Origin: Acomys russatus
Taxonomy: Eukaryota > Chordata > Mammalia > Rodentia > Muridae
Length of the DNA stretch: 64,000 nt
NCBI RefSeq assembly: GCF_903995435.1
Contig: NC_067169.1
Location: 117,341,130-117,405,129, forward strand
Reading direction: 5' to 3'
Both the position numbers and the translations under genes were made by a program. The notes below the pieces were generated by a model. The model saw nothing but the letters and a program-made list of their open reading frames with translations, made no database searches and was not told the origin of the DNA. Position 1 is the first letter of the stretch. The number at the start of each line of letters is the position of its first letter. This document shows, in pieces, positions 1 through 11,030 of the stretch.

Positions 1-365
1 GAACATAAATCAGTATCTATTATATCTCATCATTAAAGTCCTTTTATATATGTATATATTTTGAAGCTTTGATAGTAATGGGCATCCATATAGCTTTTCA
101 CAAGACCTTTAATGTTAGTTGTCTCCCCCCATATTCCCTTTTTAACCCTCCCATCCCACCCGCCCCTTCCTACTTAATCCTCTTATTCTAGTTACCTCTT
201 TATCTCTCTATAACCCTATAGTCTATGTCCACTTCCTTGGAAGATCCCCTCTTCTCTGATTCTCTCTAGTCCATCATGAGCTACTTAGCTCATTGGATAT
301 TCTAAATGAAACACATATTTCTAAAGTTTAAAAGCCAATATCCACACATAAGTGAAACATTCCTT
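1..365 (-). mobile_element. L1 3' end fragment
   Basis: Pyrimidine-rich antisense L1 3' UTR (about 120-260), followed near 330-360 by the antisense of the ORF2 tail motif (compare 'aatatccacacataagtg' with 'aatatccacttataagtg' in other copies here). It is diverged and probably Lx age. It is cut by the window edge, so its true 3' end is unknown. Confidence 0.6.
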
Positions 366-1639
366 AATTTTTTCATTTTTAAATAAGTTTTAACAGATAC
401 ATTTATATTATTACACATGAATAAAATAAACTACATACAGCAGGGAGAACCATGAGACAATCAGGAGTTATATAAATGTTACATTCACAGTGATTTGGCT
501 ATTAGTATTTGGCAAACGTGAAGTAAACATCTTTCCTATCTTGTTGGGTCTAAATTTCTGAGTGAAAATCTATCTATCATATCTCATCTCTACTAACTTA
601 AGACATCTCTCTTGATCTAAAAACATCTTAAATTAGACTAGTTTTTATATGACCATGATTTGTATCAATATACAAAATTCTATAACAATGAATTAAAAAT
701 AACCTTATTTGTGAGTAACATTAAGGCCTTCAGTTCAGGAGTAGATTTAATAATCTACATTTTGTTCTATCCTCCCTCAATATTTCTATATCTCCCTTTC
801 TTTCTTTTCAGCTACTATCTTCTTATTTACAAAAGAAACATAAAGGAAAAGAGAGGCATCACTGAGTCCAACCTAGTTTTCTCTCTAAGACCAGTAATAA
901 CTTATAACCACCTACCGATGAAAATATGTGTCTGTAGCGCAAGAGAACAAACAGAAACCTACTCAACCCCTCTTAGAGGAACTGGGACATTTTTTTCTTA
1001 AGGTTTCTTCAGGCTGATTTAGGATGAATAATACCTTTTAAATTGACCAGAAAAAAAAATGTGGAAAATGGTTAAGTAAGCCAGGGATAGCATTTGTGGT
1101 CCAGTTTGTAAATGTTGAGAAATTCCTGGCTTAATAGGAGTCCTGTGTGGGACAGTATAAAATGCTGGACCAATTGAAATCAGAAGCTTTCTACAGTGTT
1201 GTCCCAGAAGCTGTCCAATTCTGATGGATGACAGCAGCTGAGGTGCCTGGGGCTGGAACCTGGAGGATGCAGTATGTCAGCATGCAGCATGCTGAGAGGA
1301 ATGAGTCCTGTCAGGTCTGATCCAGCATCAATGTCTGGTTCTTTTGTTCTGAAAACATAAATTCTCACAAGCATTATACAGTTCTAAAATTATAATTGTA
1401 TGAGGTGTTCAGGATGTACAGAGCAATTAAGGCTGGTTCTCTGCTCATTGTATGAGCAGAAGTAAGACATCTGCAAATCTTCCTTCATGCCATACTAAGA
1501 AGGGCCTCTAATAATAAGTCATAGAGAATCTGTGACCAACATGAAGCCTTGTCTATGCCTAGACATTCATATCTTAACCAGTCTCAGAGCTACTCCCATG
1601 TAGTGGGATTAACAGTATAAGTTACCTGCTTGTTCTGCA
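366..1639. other. No recognised feature
   Basis: AT-rich unique-looking sequence. The 113-codon frame at 660-1001 has no convincing start, no recognised similarity and low-complexity hydrophobic content, so I treat it as chance. No repeat was identified with confidence. Confidence 0.5.
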
Positions 1640-2522
1640 GTTTGAATTATTTACATCCTGATTGAAGCCCCCTCCCTTATCACCTCCTGATCCCAATCTC
1701 TCCCTCATCCCCTTTCCCTCCCTCCCCTAGTCCTTAGAAAGGGGAGCCCTCCTCACCTAACATCTGACCTCTGTTTATCCAGTGTCCTCTGAACTACATG
1801 TAACCTTTTCCTCTGTAGCCTGGTAATGCCACCCTACAACTCTCATCACTCTGTCCAGTGTCCAGATTCTACTTTCAGTAACTCCCTATCCCCCATTGGG
1901 TGGAGCCTCTCAGAAGACATCCATATTGGGCTAAAATCTACTTATAAGTGAATACATGCCATGCATGTATTTTTGGGTCTGGGTATCCTTCCTTAGGATA
2001 ATCATTTCTAGTTTCATCCATTTGCCTGCAAATTTCAAGATTTCCTTGTTTTTAAAAGCTGAGTAGTATTCCATTTTGTAGACATACCACAATTTCTTTA
2101 TCCTTTCTTCAGTTGAGGGACATGTAGTTTGTTTCCAGATTCTGGCTATCATGAACAAACCTGCTAGGAACATAGTTGAGCAAATGTCTTTGTTGTATTG
2201 GAGCATCTTTTGGATTTATGCCCAGGAGTGGTATAGATGGGTCTTGGGGTAGCATTATTTCCAATTTTCTGAGAAAGTGCCATATTGATTTTGAAAGTGA
2301 TTGTACAAGTTTGCAGTCCCACCAGTAGTGGAGGAGTGTTCCCCTTTCTCCACATCCTCGCCAGCATGTGGTGTGACTCACATTATTGATCCTCACCATT
2401 CATAAGATGGAATCTCAAGGTTGTTTTGATTTGCATTTCCCTGAGTAGTAGGGATATTGAACATTTCTTTAAGTGTTTCTTAGCCATTCGATATTCCTCT
2501 ATTGAGAATTCTGTTTAGTTCT
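1640..2522 (-). mobile_element. L1 3' UTR and ORF2 C-terminal end (antisense)
   Basis: Reads on the minus strand as the end of L1 ORF2 (the endonuclease/reverse transcriptase of LINE-1) followed by its 3' UTR. The cysteine-rich C-terminal segment (Cys...GCGERGTLLHYWWDCKL) appears at about 2399-2250, and the ORF2 tail ending GMYSLISRF stops at 1931. The two pieces are in different frames (about 2109-2399 and 1931-2206), so there is at least one frameshift. 3' UTR sequence fills about 1640-1930. The element is dead. The ORF2 sequence breaks at about 2522, where a second L1 3' UTR begins. Confidence 0.85.
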
Positions 2523-2805
2523 ATACCCCATTTTTAAAATTTTTATTAATATATTCAGATTACAACTCAATTGTTATCCCATCACTTGTATCCTCCCATT
2601 CCTCCCTCCCTCCTGCTTTCACCCTATTCCCCTCCCCTAGGTCTAAGACAGAGGGGGACCTCCTCCCCCACTATATGGTCATAGGCTATCAAGTCTCATC
2701 TTGGTAGCCTGCTTATTCTTTCTCTGAGTGCCACCAGGCTTCCCCACCAAGGGAAGGTGGTCAAATATGGAGCACCAGAGTTCATGTCAAAGTCAGTCCC
2801 CTCTC
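2523..2805 (-). mobile_element. 5'-truncated L1 3' UTR lodged in an older L1
   Basis: Antisense 3' UTR of the younger local L1 lineage: T-rich tail, 'tattcagattacaactcaat', then C-rich sequence and the block around 'caggcttccccaccaaggg'. It matches the 3' UTRs at 52256-52509 and 57115-57540. It sits between two ORF2 blocks. Compared with the uninterrupted ORF2 at 50701-51855, about 350 bp of ORF2 is missing at this point. Confidence 0.75.
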
Positions 2806-3990
2806 TCCACATAAATATGGATCTATTTCCATTTTTTACAAGTAGCCATCCAGTTAGACCAGCACCATTTGTTCAAGATGCTATATTTTTTCTATTGTAT
2901 GGTTTTTGCTTCTTTGTCAAAAATCAAATGACCATACATGTGTGGATTTATTTCTGGGTCTTCGACTCTATTCCACTGATCAACTGGCCTATTTCTATGC
3001 CAGTACCATGCTGCTTTTACTACTGTTGCTTTATAATACAACTTGAGATCAGGGATGGAGATTCTTCTGGCAGATCTTTTATTGTACAGGATTGTTTTAG
3101 CTATCTTGTTTGTTTGTTTGTTTGTTTTTCCATATGAAGTTGAGAATTTATCTTTCCAGTTTTGTAAAATATGTGTTGGTATTTTGATAGGGGTTGCATT
3201 AAATCTATAGATTACTTTTGGTAGGATGGCCATTTTTACTATGTTGATTCTCCTAATCCATGAGCATGGAAGATTTTTCTGTTCTGAGATCTTCTTCAAT
3301 TTCCTTCTGCAGAGACTTGAAGTGTTTTTCATATAAATCTTTTACTTGCTTGGATAGATTTACACCAAGGTACTTTATATTATTTTGGACTATTGTGAAG
3401 GGTGTGGTTTCTCTAATTTCTTTCTCAGCCCATTTGTCATCTGTATACAGGAGGGATACTGACTTTTTCATGTTAATTTTGTATCCTGCCACTTTGCTCA
3501 AGTTGTTTATCAGCTGTAGGTGTTCTTTGGTAGAATTCTGAGGGTCACTAATATATACTATCATAATCTGTGAATAGCAGTACTTTGATTTCTTCCTTTT
3601 TGACTTGGATCCCCTTGAACTCCTTTAGCTGTCTTCTTGGCTCTAGCTAGGAATTCAAGTATTATATTGAAGAAAAATGGAGAGAGTGGACAGCCTTGTC
3701 ATGTACCTAATTTCAGTAGGATTGATTTAAGTTTTCCTCCAGTTAGTTTGATATTGGCTATAGGCTTGCTGTATATTGCCTTTACTATGCCTTGTATCCC
3801 TAATCTCTTTAAGACTTTTAACATTAAAGGGTATTGGATTTTGTCAAATGCTTTTTCAGCATCTAAAGAGATGATCATGTGGGGGTTTTTTCTTTCAGTT
3901 TGTTTATATGGTTGATTACATTGATGGATTTCCATATATTGAACCATCCCTGCATGCCATGATATTTCTCTTTCTTGGTTGGGGTTACCT
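2806..3990 (-). pseudogene. L1 ORF2 reverse-transcriptase region remnant
   Basis: Minus-strand frames at 3699-3947, 3253-3564 and 2892-3332 read in L1 ORF2 order. The first has the reverse-transcriptase motif DAEKAFDKIQ, the second begins with the sequence just after the catalytic motif ('MIVYISDPQNSTKEHL'), and the third has 'RINIVKMAILPKVIYRFNATPIKIP'. Stops and frameshifts separate them, so no enzyme could be made. This is probably the upstream part of the same L1 as 1640-2522. Confidence 0.85.
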
Positions 3991-3999
3991 AGCTTGGAA

Positions 4000-4320
4000 T
4001 TATTGTTTTTCTAGCTCCATCCATTCAACTGAAATTTCAGAATTCTATTTTTATTAACATCTGAATAATATTTCATGTTGTAAATGTATCACATTTTCAT
4101 TGTTCATTCATCACCTGATGGACATCTAGGCTGTCTCTAATTTCTAGCAATTATGAATAGAACATCAATGAACATGAAGTACCAAGTTATCTGTAGTAAG
4201 ATGTAGACTCCTTTGTATCTCAAGATTGATGTAGCTGGATCTTGGGATTATTCTCCACAACCTCATGGTAAGGACTCATTCCTGAACACATATATGACTG
4301 TACAAGAAGAAATCCATCTG
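4000..4320 (-). mobile_element. Older L1 ORF2 3' fragment
   Basis: Antisense ORF2 tail, more diverged than its left neighbour: 'ctagctccatccattcaactg', a degenerate 'atggacatctaggctg', and 'tagctggatcttgggatta'. The order matches the ORF2 end seen at 9050-9380. Confidence 0.6.
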
Positions 4321-4610
4321 GTGCCTACCTAGAAACTTCATTCCTACTGACTAGTGTTCGTTGTGCTAAAAGGTGGTGTGCATACTACTGGAAGAGAAAT
4401 CCAGTCATCAATATCACCCAGCTATGAAAAGTGTAACCTACAATAATGAACTGTCTTTAAAATATGTTATGATATGACTGGTATAATAGAGGCACAAATA
4501 TTATGGGACTAACAAACCACTTTTTATTGGATTTAAGACCCACTTCATGAGCTGGAACCCACACCTGACATTAGTAATCAATCTGGATGATTCCTCCTTC
4601 TCTCCGGGAA
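4321..4610. mobile_element. Possible rodent dispersed repeat, class uncertain
   Basis: Blocks such as 'taagacccacttcatgagct' and 'ggaacccacacctgac' resemble a dispersed rodent repeat I associate with Lx elements, but I cannot fix family or orientation. No repeat boundary is visible. Confidence 0.25.
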
Positions 4611-5665
4611 CCCTACATAAATATTACCTTTGCTGACAATCCTTCCTTGAGGGGTATATCTAAATCCTCCCACCCCTGAATCTTCCTTTTGGAGTTAAGC
4701 ACCTTGTTTGTTAATGTCAATGTACTTGTGAAGATTAATAATGATTTTATTTTTCTGTTGTTTGTCTCCTCCACTATAAGCACTTCTAACTATGTCTCAA
4801 TCTTAAGTCACTGCTATTTCCTCTAGGTCAGGTTCAGTATCTGGTTAATTCTATCTTAGGTGTTCCCTGAATGTTTAATACTTGAACTAATGAATGAAGG
4901 GAATTGCATGATATCATGGAGATGCTCAGAAAAGGAAGATATGGTAAATGAGATTTTGTGCTCCAAGTTCAAACAATTTATCTCAATTCTTGATACCATA
5001 ATTGGACCGTGACTCAAAAAAATGTTTGAGTTGATAGGAAAAAATAGACATGCTAGTAGAAAAATAATCATTCATGCTCTGAAACTATGTGGAAACTGAG
5101 AGTTAACTTGAAAAATGTCTAGTCAAAGATTAGAGGTACTAAACCTACTTGTCCTTCAAATCTTCTTCAATATCTAAACTGTTCAGTAAAGCATGAGTAC
5201 AGTCTATTCCCAGGAATTTAATAAGGTATTCAAACAACGTACAACTAGACTCAATAATAGAGGGAAAAGAGACAATGAGAAGGATGGTATGCTGAACCAG
5301 AGGTGGAGGATATACCAAAATATTCTTTGTGTATTTAAATTTAAAAAGGAAGTACTCCTTAGAATAATGGGAGGAAAGACGATATGTCTATAGTTGTTCG
5401 GTAGTCATGGTTTATACTACTATCACCTAAGCAGATATATTTGCTAACCTTAATATGCATGAATTGAAGTTAATAATAACAAGAACTATCAAATTTTTTG
5501 TGAACATTAATTGTGGTCATTCATGCTATGTAATAGGCATAATGTTGGTACACAAATATGCATTGTATAGGCAATTATAATTTTATAATTTTGATTGTTA
5601 CTAATAGTAAATGCCAAATACAATTTTTTTACCATATGTGAATACAAGTAGATGATGGACACAAA
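4611..5665. other. No recognised feature
   Basis: AT-rich unique-looking sequence without a credible reading frame or recognised repeat. Confidence 0.5.
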
Positions 5666-5669
5666 TAGC

Positions 5670-5905
5670 CTACATAATTCTTATCCTTTAAGTACTCCGT
5701 AGATGGTAGCAATTGTTAGTGTTATTTTATTTTTGTACTTTATAATTTTTCTTACACCAGACCTAGGAAATAAGTAGAGTCTTGTAATTCCATTTTAGAG
5801 ACTTGACGAAGGAAATTTAAAAAGATGAATGAGGTTCCAAGGGTCATACAGCCTCAACAATGAACCTAGATCAGAAGATTCTTGAAGCAAGCCATTATGA
5901 TCACT
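5670..5905 (-). mobile_element. MIR SINE (antisense)
   Basis: Antisense MIR core order: 'ccattttagagacttgacg', then 'ggttccaagggtcatacagc', then 'aacctagatcagaagattc', corresponding to the ancestral tract 'cccattttacagatgagg ... aaggtcacacagc ... aacccaggtctg'. Old and diverged. Confidence 0.6.
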
Positions 5906-5920
5906 ATGTGTGTGATTGTG

Positions 5921-5972
5921 TTTTGTTTTGATTTTATTTTATTTTATTTTATTTTATTTTTTTTTTTTTAGG
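5921..5972. repeat. (TTTTA)n microsatellite
   Basis: A run of TTTTA units ending in a poly-T stretch, abutting the LTR-like fragment to its right. Confidence 0.85.
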
Positions 5973-6145
5973 TTCAGTAACTACCATATACTTCCAGCAT
6001 GATGCAGCACTTTGCCATGTGTCCAAAGGCAATAGGACTAAGCAACCACAGATGAAATCTCTGAGACTATAAGCCAAAATAGAACTTTTCTTTTTGAGGT
6101 TATTTATCTTGAGTATTTTTGCCATAGCAATTAAAATCTGGGTAA
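5973..6145 (+). mobile_element. Rodent ERVL/MaLR-type LTR 3' portion (probable)
   Basis: Contains 'ctataagccaaaatagaac' followed by a T-rich stretch and 'tgccatagcaattaaaatc'. This arrangement (degenerate AATAAA in 'aagccaaaataaa', then a 'cacagcaat' block) is typical of MT-like rodent LTR ends. The 5' part is not recognisable. Confidence 0.4.
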
Positions 6146-7259
6146 CATTCATAACAATAGCCAAGTTGAAAGTATACAATCTAGAATGTCTACAGTATTT
6201 ACTTATCTGGCTATTTATAGAACATACGGACTTTGCTCTAGCCCAAAAGCTTGTGATGACACTATGACATATTTTGACAATATACAATTTATATATTGAA
6301 AATGCATTATCATGAAATTTCTTTCTTATTAAAAAAGCAGCATGGGAATGTTATAGTACTTCTTGTTGCCAAAGTTCCATGATGTTGACCAGGGAGGTAT
6401 GAGGCAAACAACAGAAATTCTGTTGATTGAGGCTATACCATCATGGAGTCAAAAGACCCTTGCTGAAGGGTGATTGGATTATCCTCAGATTGGTACCACT
6501 AGTCAAACTTCACAGAAGCCTTTTGACAATAAAGTATATCATTACTCTTCTTTCTATGATACTTCACTTTAGAAAAAGTGACAATACTCATTCTAATTTG
6601 CTTAGTACCTTTCACCTGAACTAGCAAATCAAAGGCCCCAGCTGACACCACAAATCAATGGTCAACAGCAAAAAAGAAGGAGAAATATATAGGGAAGATA
6701 GAACAAAAAGCAGATTAGTGACTCTGCTCCTCAACTTAATGCCTCAATTGTCACTCACAAGGTTATTTTTAATTCACTGGTATAGAATTTTGTATATAAA
6801 TGCAAAATAAGTTTAATTCTAGATACAGGGGTATAGAATTCAAATGTAAGTTTATTCTTCACACACATTACACTATAATACAAGGTTTACTTCCAAAACT
6901 TTGAAAGTGCTATTGCAAGCTTTTTAGGATAAATAAGTTATACAAATTAATTTTCAGTTGATCAAATCATGGTCATGTCAATTACTAGGCTACTTTTATC
7001 ACAGGAATATACATCTTAGGTGTGGCAGATAGATATGATTCTATAGAAAAATAAGGTAGGATAGTTATTTAAGGTCTTCAAAAACCTCAGAGACATACAG
7101 AATATGGCATTTAAAAATGTTTTTATTATTTTAAATATTCACTGACAATGAGACAGGTTAACTCCTGGCAACACTCAGCCTACCTCAAAGAGGATGATAA
7201 GCATAAAAGAATATCCTTATGGAGATGGCTTCAAATGTGACAAATAAGCCACTGGAAAC
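6146..7259. other. No recognised feature
   Basis: Unique-looking AT-rich sequence. The stretch 7140-7259 may be a 5' extension of the dispersed element that starts at 7260, because the other copy appears 5' truncated. Confidence 0.4.
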
Positions 7260-7865
7260 AATGTCCACATTTCTACCACAGACAGAATTCTGCTTAAAAA
7301 AGGGCAAACTTGGATGCAGGCAGAGTCGATTGCCAAATTCTGCCAAGACAGGGTAAGTTTCTGCCTCACAAGTATGTCTGTCAGATATATTGGGCCAGAA
7401 GGCTGAAGAAGATGCTCCATTGTTACAGAGAGTTTTGGGTGACTATTCAGGTAGCAAACTGTCTCTGTCATCTTCTCATTTGGAGAACTACTAACCTGCA
7501 CTCCTGGCATACTCAGATAATCAAGTTTATTCCTTCTCAAGACTCTGATGTCGTTGAAAACCAGTTAGTTTAGTTTTACTATGAAGCTTACTTGCTTAGG
7601 GGTTAAGATGTTTTTAGGTCTAGATCGATGTTTTAAGTTGATAATGACAAGATGTGATGGAGATTGATTTACATTCAGAATTTTAGATGCACTAAGATAG
7701 GAAAGATGTTTTCCTCAAGGCTGTCAAATACAAATAGCCAAAACACTAAGAGTATAACATTTATATAATTCCTGATTGTTTCATGGTTCTTCTTGCTATA
7801 GGTAGTTTATTGTATATAAGTGAAATGATATAAATGTATATGTAATAAATAAAAATGTTTAGTTA
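7260..7865 (+). mobile_element. ~600-bp dispersed retroposon, copy 1
   Basis: This segment aligns along its length with 56535-57100. Shared blocks include 'ccacagacagaattctgc', 'agaaggctgaaga', 'aactgtctctgtcat', 'gttttattccttctcaag', 'ggttaagatgtttttag' and 'taacatttatataattcctg'. It ends in an A-rich tract (aataaataaaaatg). The other copy has a tail and a target-site duplication, so both were probably retroposed by L1 machinery rather than being LTRs. No long coding frame is shared by the two copies. It may be one of the unclassified rodent RMER-type repeats. I see no clear TSD for this copy. Confidence 0.6.
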
Positions 7866-8474
7866 GTAAAATATATAAAAATAAATAAATGGTCTGTCAT
7901 TGATTGTAATCAATCTGTTTGCTCTATGTAAAGCTCTAGTTATATAAAGATATTTTGATTACCAGCTAGGGTTTTGCTTATCTTTTGGTCAAAAAGGCAA
8001 TATCTCATTAAATATTTTGAAAACAAAAACATAGCGCAGTTCTCAAATAATTTCCTCAATATCTATGTACTAGAGATAGCCCTTCCTTTTACACAGGTGG
8101 TTCAGAGAAAGCATTTTCAAGCAACCTCAGGAGGAGCCCTTGAGAGCAACTTATCATGTGTTATTGACTATAAAAATTACTGAGAACAAATTTAACAAAG
8201 ATTATGATAAACTCACAGACTTCCAACATCCAGCTTTGCATGAAGTTGGAATATAAATCATTTACGATTTCTCCCCTGGTGGTACAGAAAGAGAAACAGC
8301 ATATCCTTATAACTGTTATCAAACTTGTGGAGTATCTTTTGTGATTGTGACATGCAAAATACTATTGGTATTACCTGATTGTACAATGAATAATACGAGG
8401 GTGGCTGTCTTTCTAAAACTGTCACTGTAAGATTAGATGTTTCAAAGCTGACTTTATTTATGATTCATTTTTCC
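7866..8474. other. No recognised feature
   Basis: AT-rich unique-looking sequence with no credible frame or repeat. Confidence 0.5.
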
Positions 8475-9386
8475 CCTTCTTTTTGAAATTTTATAATAAT
8501 TTATTCAGATTACATCACAATTGTTATCACCTCACTTGTATCGTCTCATTCTGACCCCCCTCCCTCTTTTGCCCTATTCCCCTCCCCTAGACCTCTAACA
8601 CAAGGAGACCTCCTCCCCCACCATATGACCACAGCCTATCAGGTCTCATCTGGATAGCCTGCTTCCAGTTCCTCTGTGTGCCAACAGTCCTCCCCACCAA
8701 GAGGAAGTGATCAAATCAGGGACACCAGAGTGCATATCAGAGGCAGTTCCCATGCCCCCCCCAATGCCAGAGAACTCACTGTCTATATCTGACCAGGGGT
8801 TCTAGGTTCACTGCATGCATTGTCTTTGGTGGGCTGGGCAGGCTCCCCTGGATCCAGATCCACCAGCCTTGATGATCTCCTTGTTGGGCTCCTGAACCTT
8901 CTGGGTCTTTTTATCTCCCAGTTCTTCCATACCACTCTGGGGATACCACTCAGAGTCCAGCAGCAAGTCCCAGCATCTATGCTGATGCCCCACTGGGTGG
9001 AGTCTCTCAGAGGATGTCTATGTTAGGCTAATATCCACTAATAAGTGAGTATATACCATGCATGTCTTTCTGTGTCTGAGTTACCTCACTCAGGATGATT
9101 TTTCTAGTTCTCTCCATTTGTCTGCAAATTTCAAGATTTCCTTCTTTTTGATAGCTGGATAGTATCCCGTTCTGTAAAAGTACCAGTTACTTTATCCGTT
9201 CTTTGGTTGAAGGACATACATCTAGGTTGTTTTCAGATTCTGGCCATTGTGAATAAAGCTTCTGTAAACATAGTTGAGCAAATGACCTTGTTGTATGGTA
9301 GAGCATCTTTCAGGAATATACCCAGGAGAGGTTTTGCTGGATCTTGAGGTAGCACTAGTCCCAATCTTCTGAGAAAGCGCCAGATT
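8475..9386 (-). mobile_element. L1 3' UTR plus ORF2 C-terminal end (antisense)
   Basis: T-rich tail near 8480-8505, then a pyrimidine-rich 3' UTR, the antisense ORF2 stop region near 9030 ('aatatccactaataagtgag'), and ORF2 to 9386 ('atcttgaggtagcactagtc'). Several stops break the frame. The L1 ends exactly where the LTR at 9387 begins. Confidence 0.85.
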
Positions 9387-9655
9387 GATTTAGGGTTCTT
9401 ATACACTTCAGCCTCACTTCTAACCCACCAATCAGAGGAAGGGGAGAAAGAATGTTAATAGGAGAAAAGGTGTGTGGAGATATTTAGATATAATTCCTTG
9501 GGCCAGTTCCACTCTGTGTATCAGGATTACAACAATCCAGTGCAATGGCCAACACCAAACAACAACAGGAACTCAGAAGTGGCACGATCCAGCAGAAACC
9601 TCAAGGAAGTGTCCAGAATCAGCCAGAGCACCACAAGAAGTTCTCTGGAATGTTT

Positions 9656-9685
9656 CTTTGTTGGTCTTTATAAAGACCAACAAAG
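9656..9685. repeat. Perfect 30-bp palindrome inside the LTR
   Basis: Arms are 15 nt with no spacer: CTTTGTTGGTCTTTA followed at once by its reverse complement. It lies about 80-110 bp downstream of the LTR TATA box on the minus strand, so it would be in the transcribed leader. A related 'gaccagcaaag' follows at about 9696. Confidence 0.95.
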
Positions 9686-9763
9686 TCCAGTGAAGACCAG
9701 CAAAGAGTTGAATAGTGTAGGATTGTAGTAAGGCAAAAAGCCTCATCCCATTGTCCCTAGTTC

Positions 9764-9771
9764 CTTTTATA
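9764..9771 (-). promoter_or_regulatory. TATA box of the solo LTR
   Basis: The minus strand reads TATAAAAG in the context GGCGTATAAAAGGAAC. It is placed as expected for a U3 promoter. Activity cannot be judged from sequence. Confidence 0.55.
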
Positions 9772-9909
9772 CGCCTTTCAACCATCAAACACCTTATCAT
9801 GTATCTGTTCCCAGCAATAACTCACAGGCCCTCTCCTAAGACATCTTCCAGAAAAACATCACATGACCCAACTGAGTCTTCAAAGAAACCAGAAACTTCC
9901 ACTTCATAT

Positions 9910-10412
9910 CAATAGGGAAAGTTAATTAATTAGATATGAGGGTGTGAAGGGTTTTCTTCCTGGATGAAGAAATACATAATTGATGTTCAAACTCAGTTCA
10001 AAATAGAATGCTTTGCATCAAGTGAGGAATTAGAACACCCAGTCAGAGAAATATAGACTACATTCTGCAGAAGAGCTATTTCAGAAAACATAAAGCAAGT
10101 AAATTAAACTCCAAGTAAAGGAAGATAACAGATTCTCAAAGGAGCCATCTTAAAAGAATACAATCCTCTAAGGTATTTTAATTCTTAAATATCATTCATA
10201 ATCTAGACATAGCAATACTGGGAAACGACCAAAGTATATTTTATGCTAATTACCCAAGATGCAGTTGAGTTTTTATTATATTTATGTTATCATCTATCTT
10301 GAGGGCTAAGTTCAGGTTCAGTTTCTTGCTCTCAAAATGTGATCAAAAGCAGAGCAGCCCTCCAGAGCTCATTAGCAGTCTCCTGAGTCACCATTTCATG
10401 TTAAGCCTTTCT
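9910..10412. other. No recognised feature
   Basis: Unique-looking, AT-rich, no frame or repeat recognised. Confidence 0.5.
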
Positions 10413-10462
10413 TTTTTTCTTACATAAAAGATAACAAGCACAAATCAGCGCCAATGTGATTT

Positions 10463-10870
10463 TTATTGGCATGACACACAAGTTTCTCTAGAAAAGTCAT
10501 ATGTAAATGTAATTGACATTGCTGCTTCTTCCTTATAGTCCAAAATAAAAGTTCCCAATGTATGGAAGAGAAGTCCCTTCTCTTGAGGCTTGGTAAGAGG
10601 CAAGTCCACTTCACCCTCAGAAAACCTAAAAATATCAAATAATTTCTTAGACACCCTTGCATGCTGCTGGTGTGTAGGAATCTTTGCTAGTGAGTATTTG
10701 CCTGACTTTTCTGAAGGTAAGAACCACCAAGGGTGTTTCTTAATATCTATACAGATCCATGACATTGAAACAGATTTAGTGGCTTTTACATTAGGCTGTG
10801 GAATGTTTATCTTAAGAAGTACTTGGGTGAATCCTGGCTCCACCCCAGAAGGCCTGTGGTAAGACTTCTA
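10463..10870 (-). other. Unassigned open frame on the minus strand
   Basis: A frame open from an upstream TAG near 10870 to a TAA at 10463 (about 130 codons). It has no ATG near its beginning; the apparent start at 10843 is GTG. The composition is mixed and protein-like (several W, C, P and K), with short motifs KKHPWWFLPSEKSGKYS and VSKKLFDIFRFSEGEVDLP. An AATAAA overlaps the stop codon on the minus strand (CAATAAAAATCAC), and 'TTACCACAG' at its upstream edge resembles a splice acceptor. I do not recognise the product. It could be a decayed processed pseudogene, a fragment of an exon, or chance. Confidence 0.2.
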
Positions 10871-11030
10871 CACCGCAGGCCCCTGACTACTGAGTGACCT
10901 TAGCAGTTAGCTATGTTCTGCTTCTTGCATGCACCATCTCCTGGATCATAGCCCTACCTGTTATCATTAAAAATAGGATAGAATGTAACAAATATGATAT
11001 GGAGAGATTTATTGTAGAAGTGTAGTGAGA

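Larger units (their letters stand above)
9387..9909 (-). mobile_element. Solo ERVL-type LTR (MT2-like), minus strand
   Basis: About 520 bp with TG...CA-like ends: 'tgatttaggg' at the left and 'ccacttca' at the right, so it starts TGAAGTGG on the minus strand. On the minus strand it has a good TATA box (rc of 9764-9771), then a G/T-rich leader, a 30-bp palindrome and a tail. The layout and remembered blocks ('aaggtgtttgatggttgaaa') fit the MERVL-family MT2 LTRs active in early mouse embryos. No internal retroviral sequence adjoins it, so it is a solo LTR. I saw no 5-bp flanking duplication. Confidence 0.55.

Noticed and set aside
7217..7573. Opposed frames of 107 and 87 codons in the ~600-bp element
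   Set aside because: The second copy at 56535 does not keep either frame, so coding is not supported.
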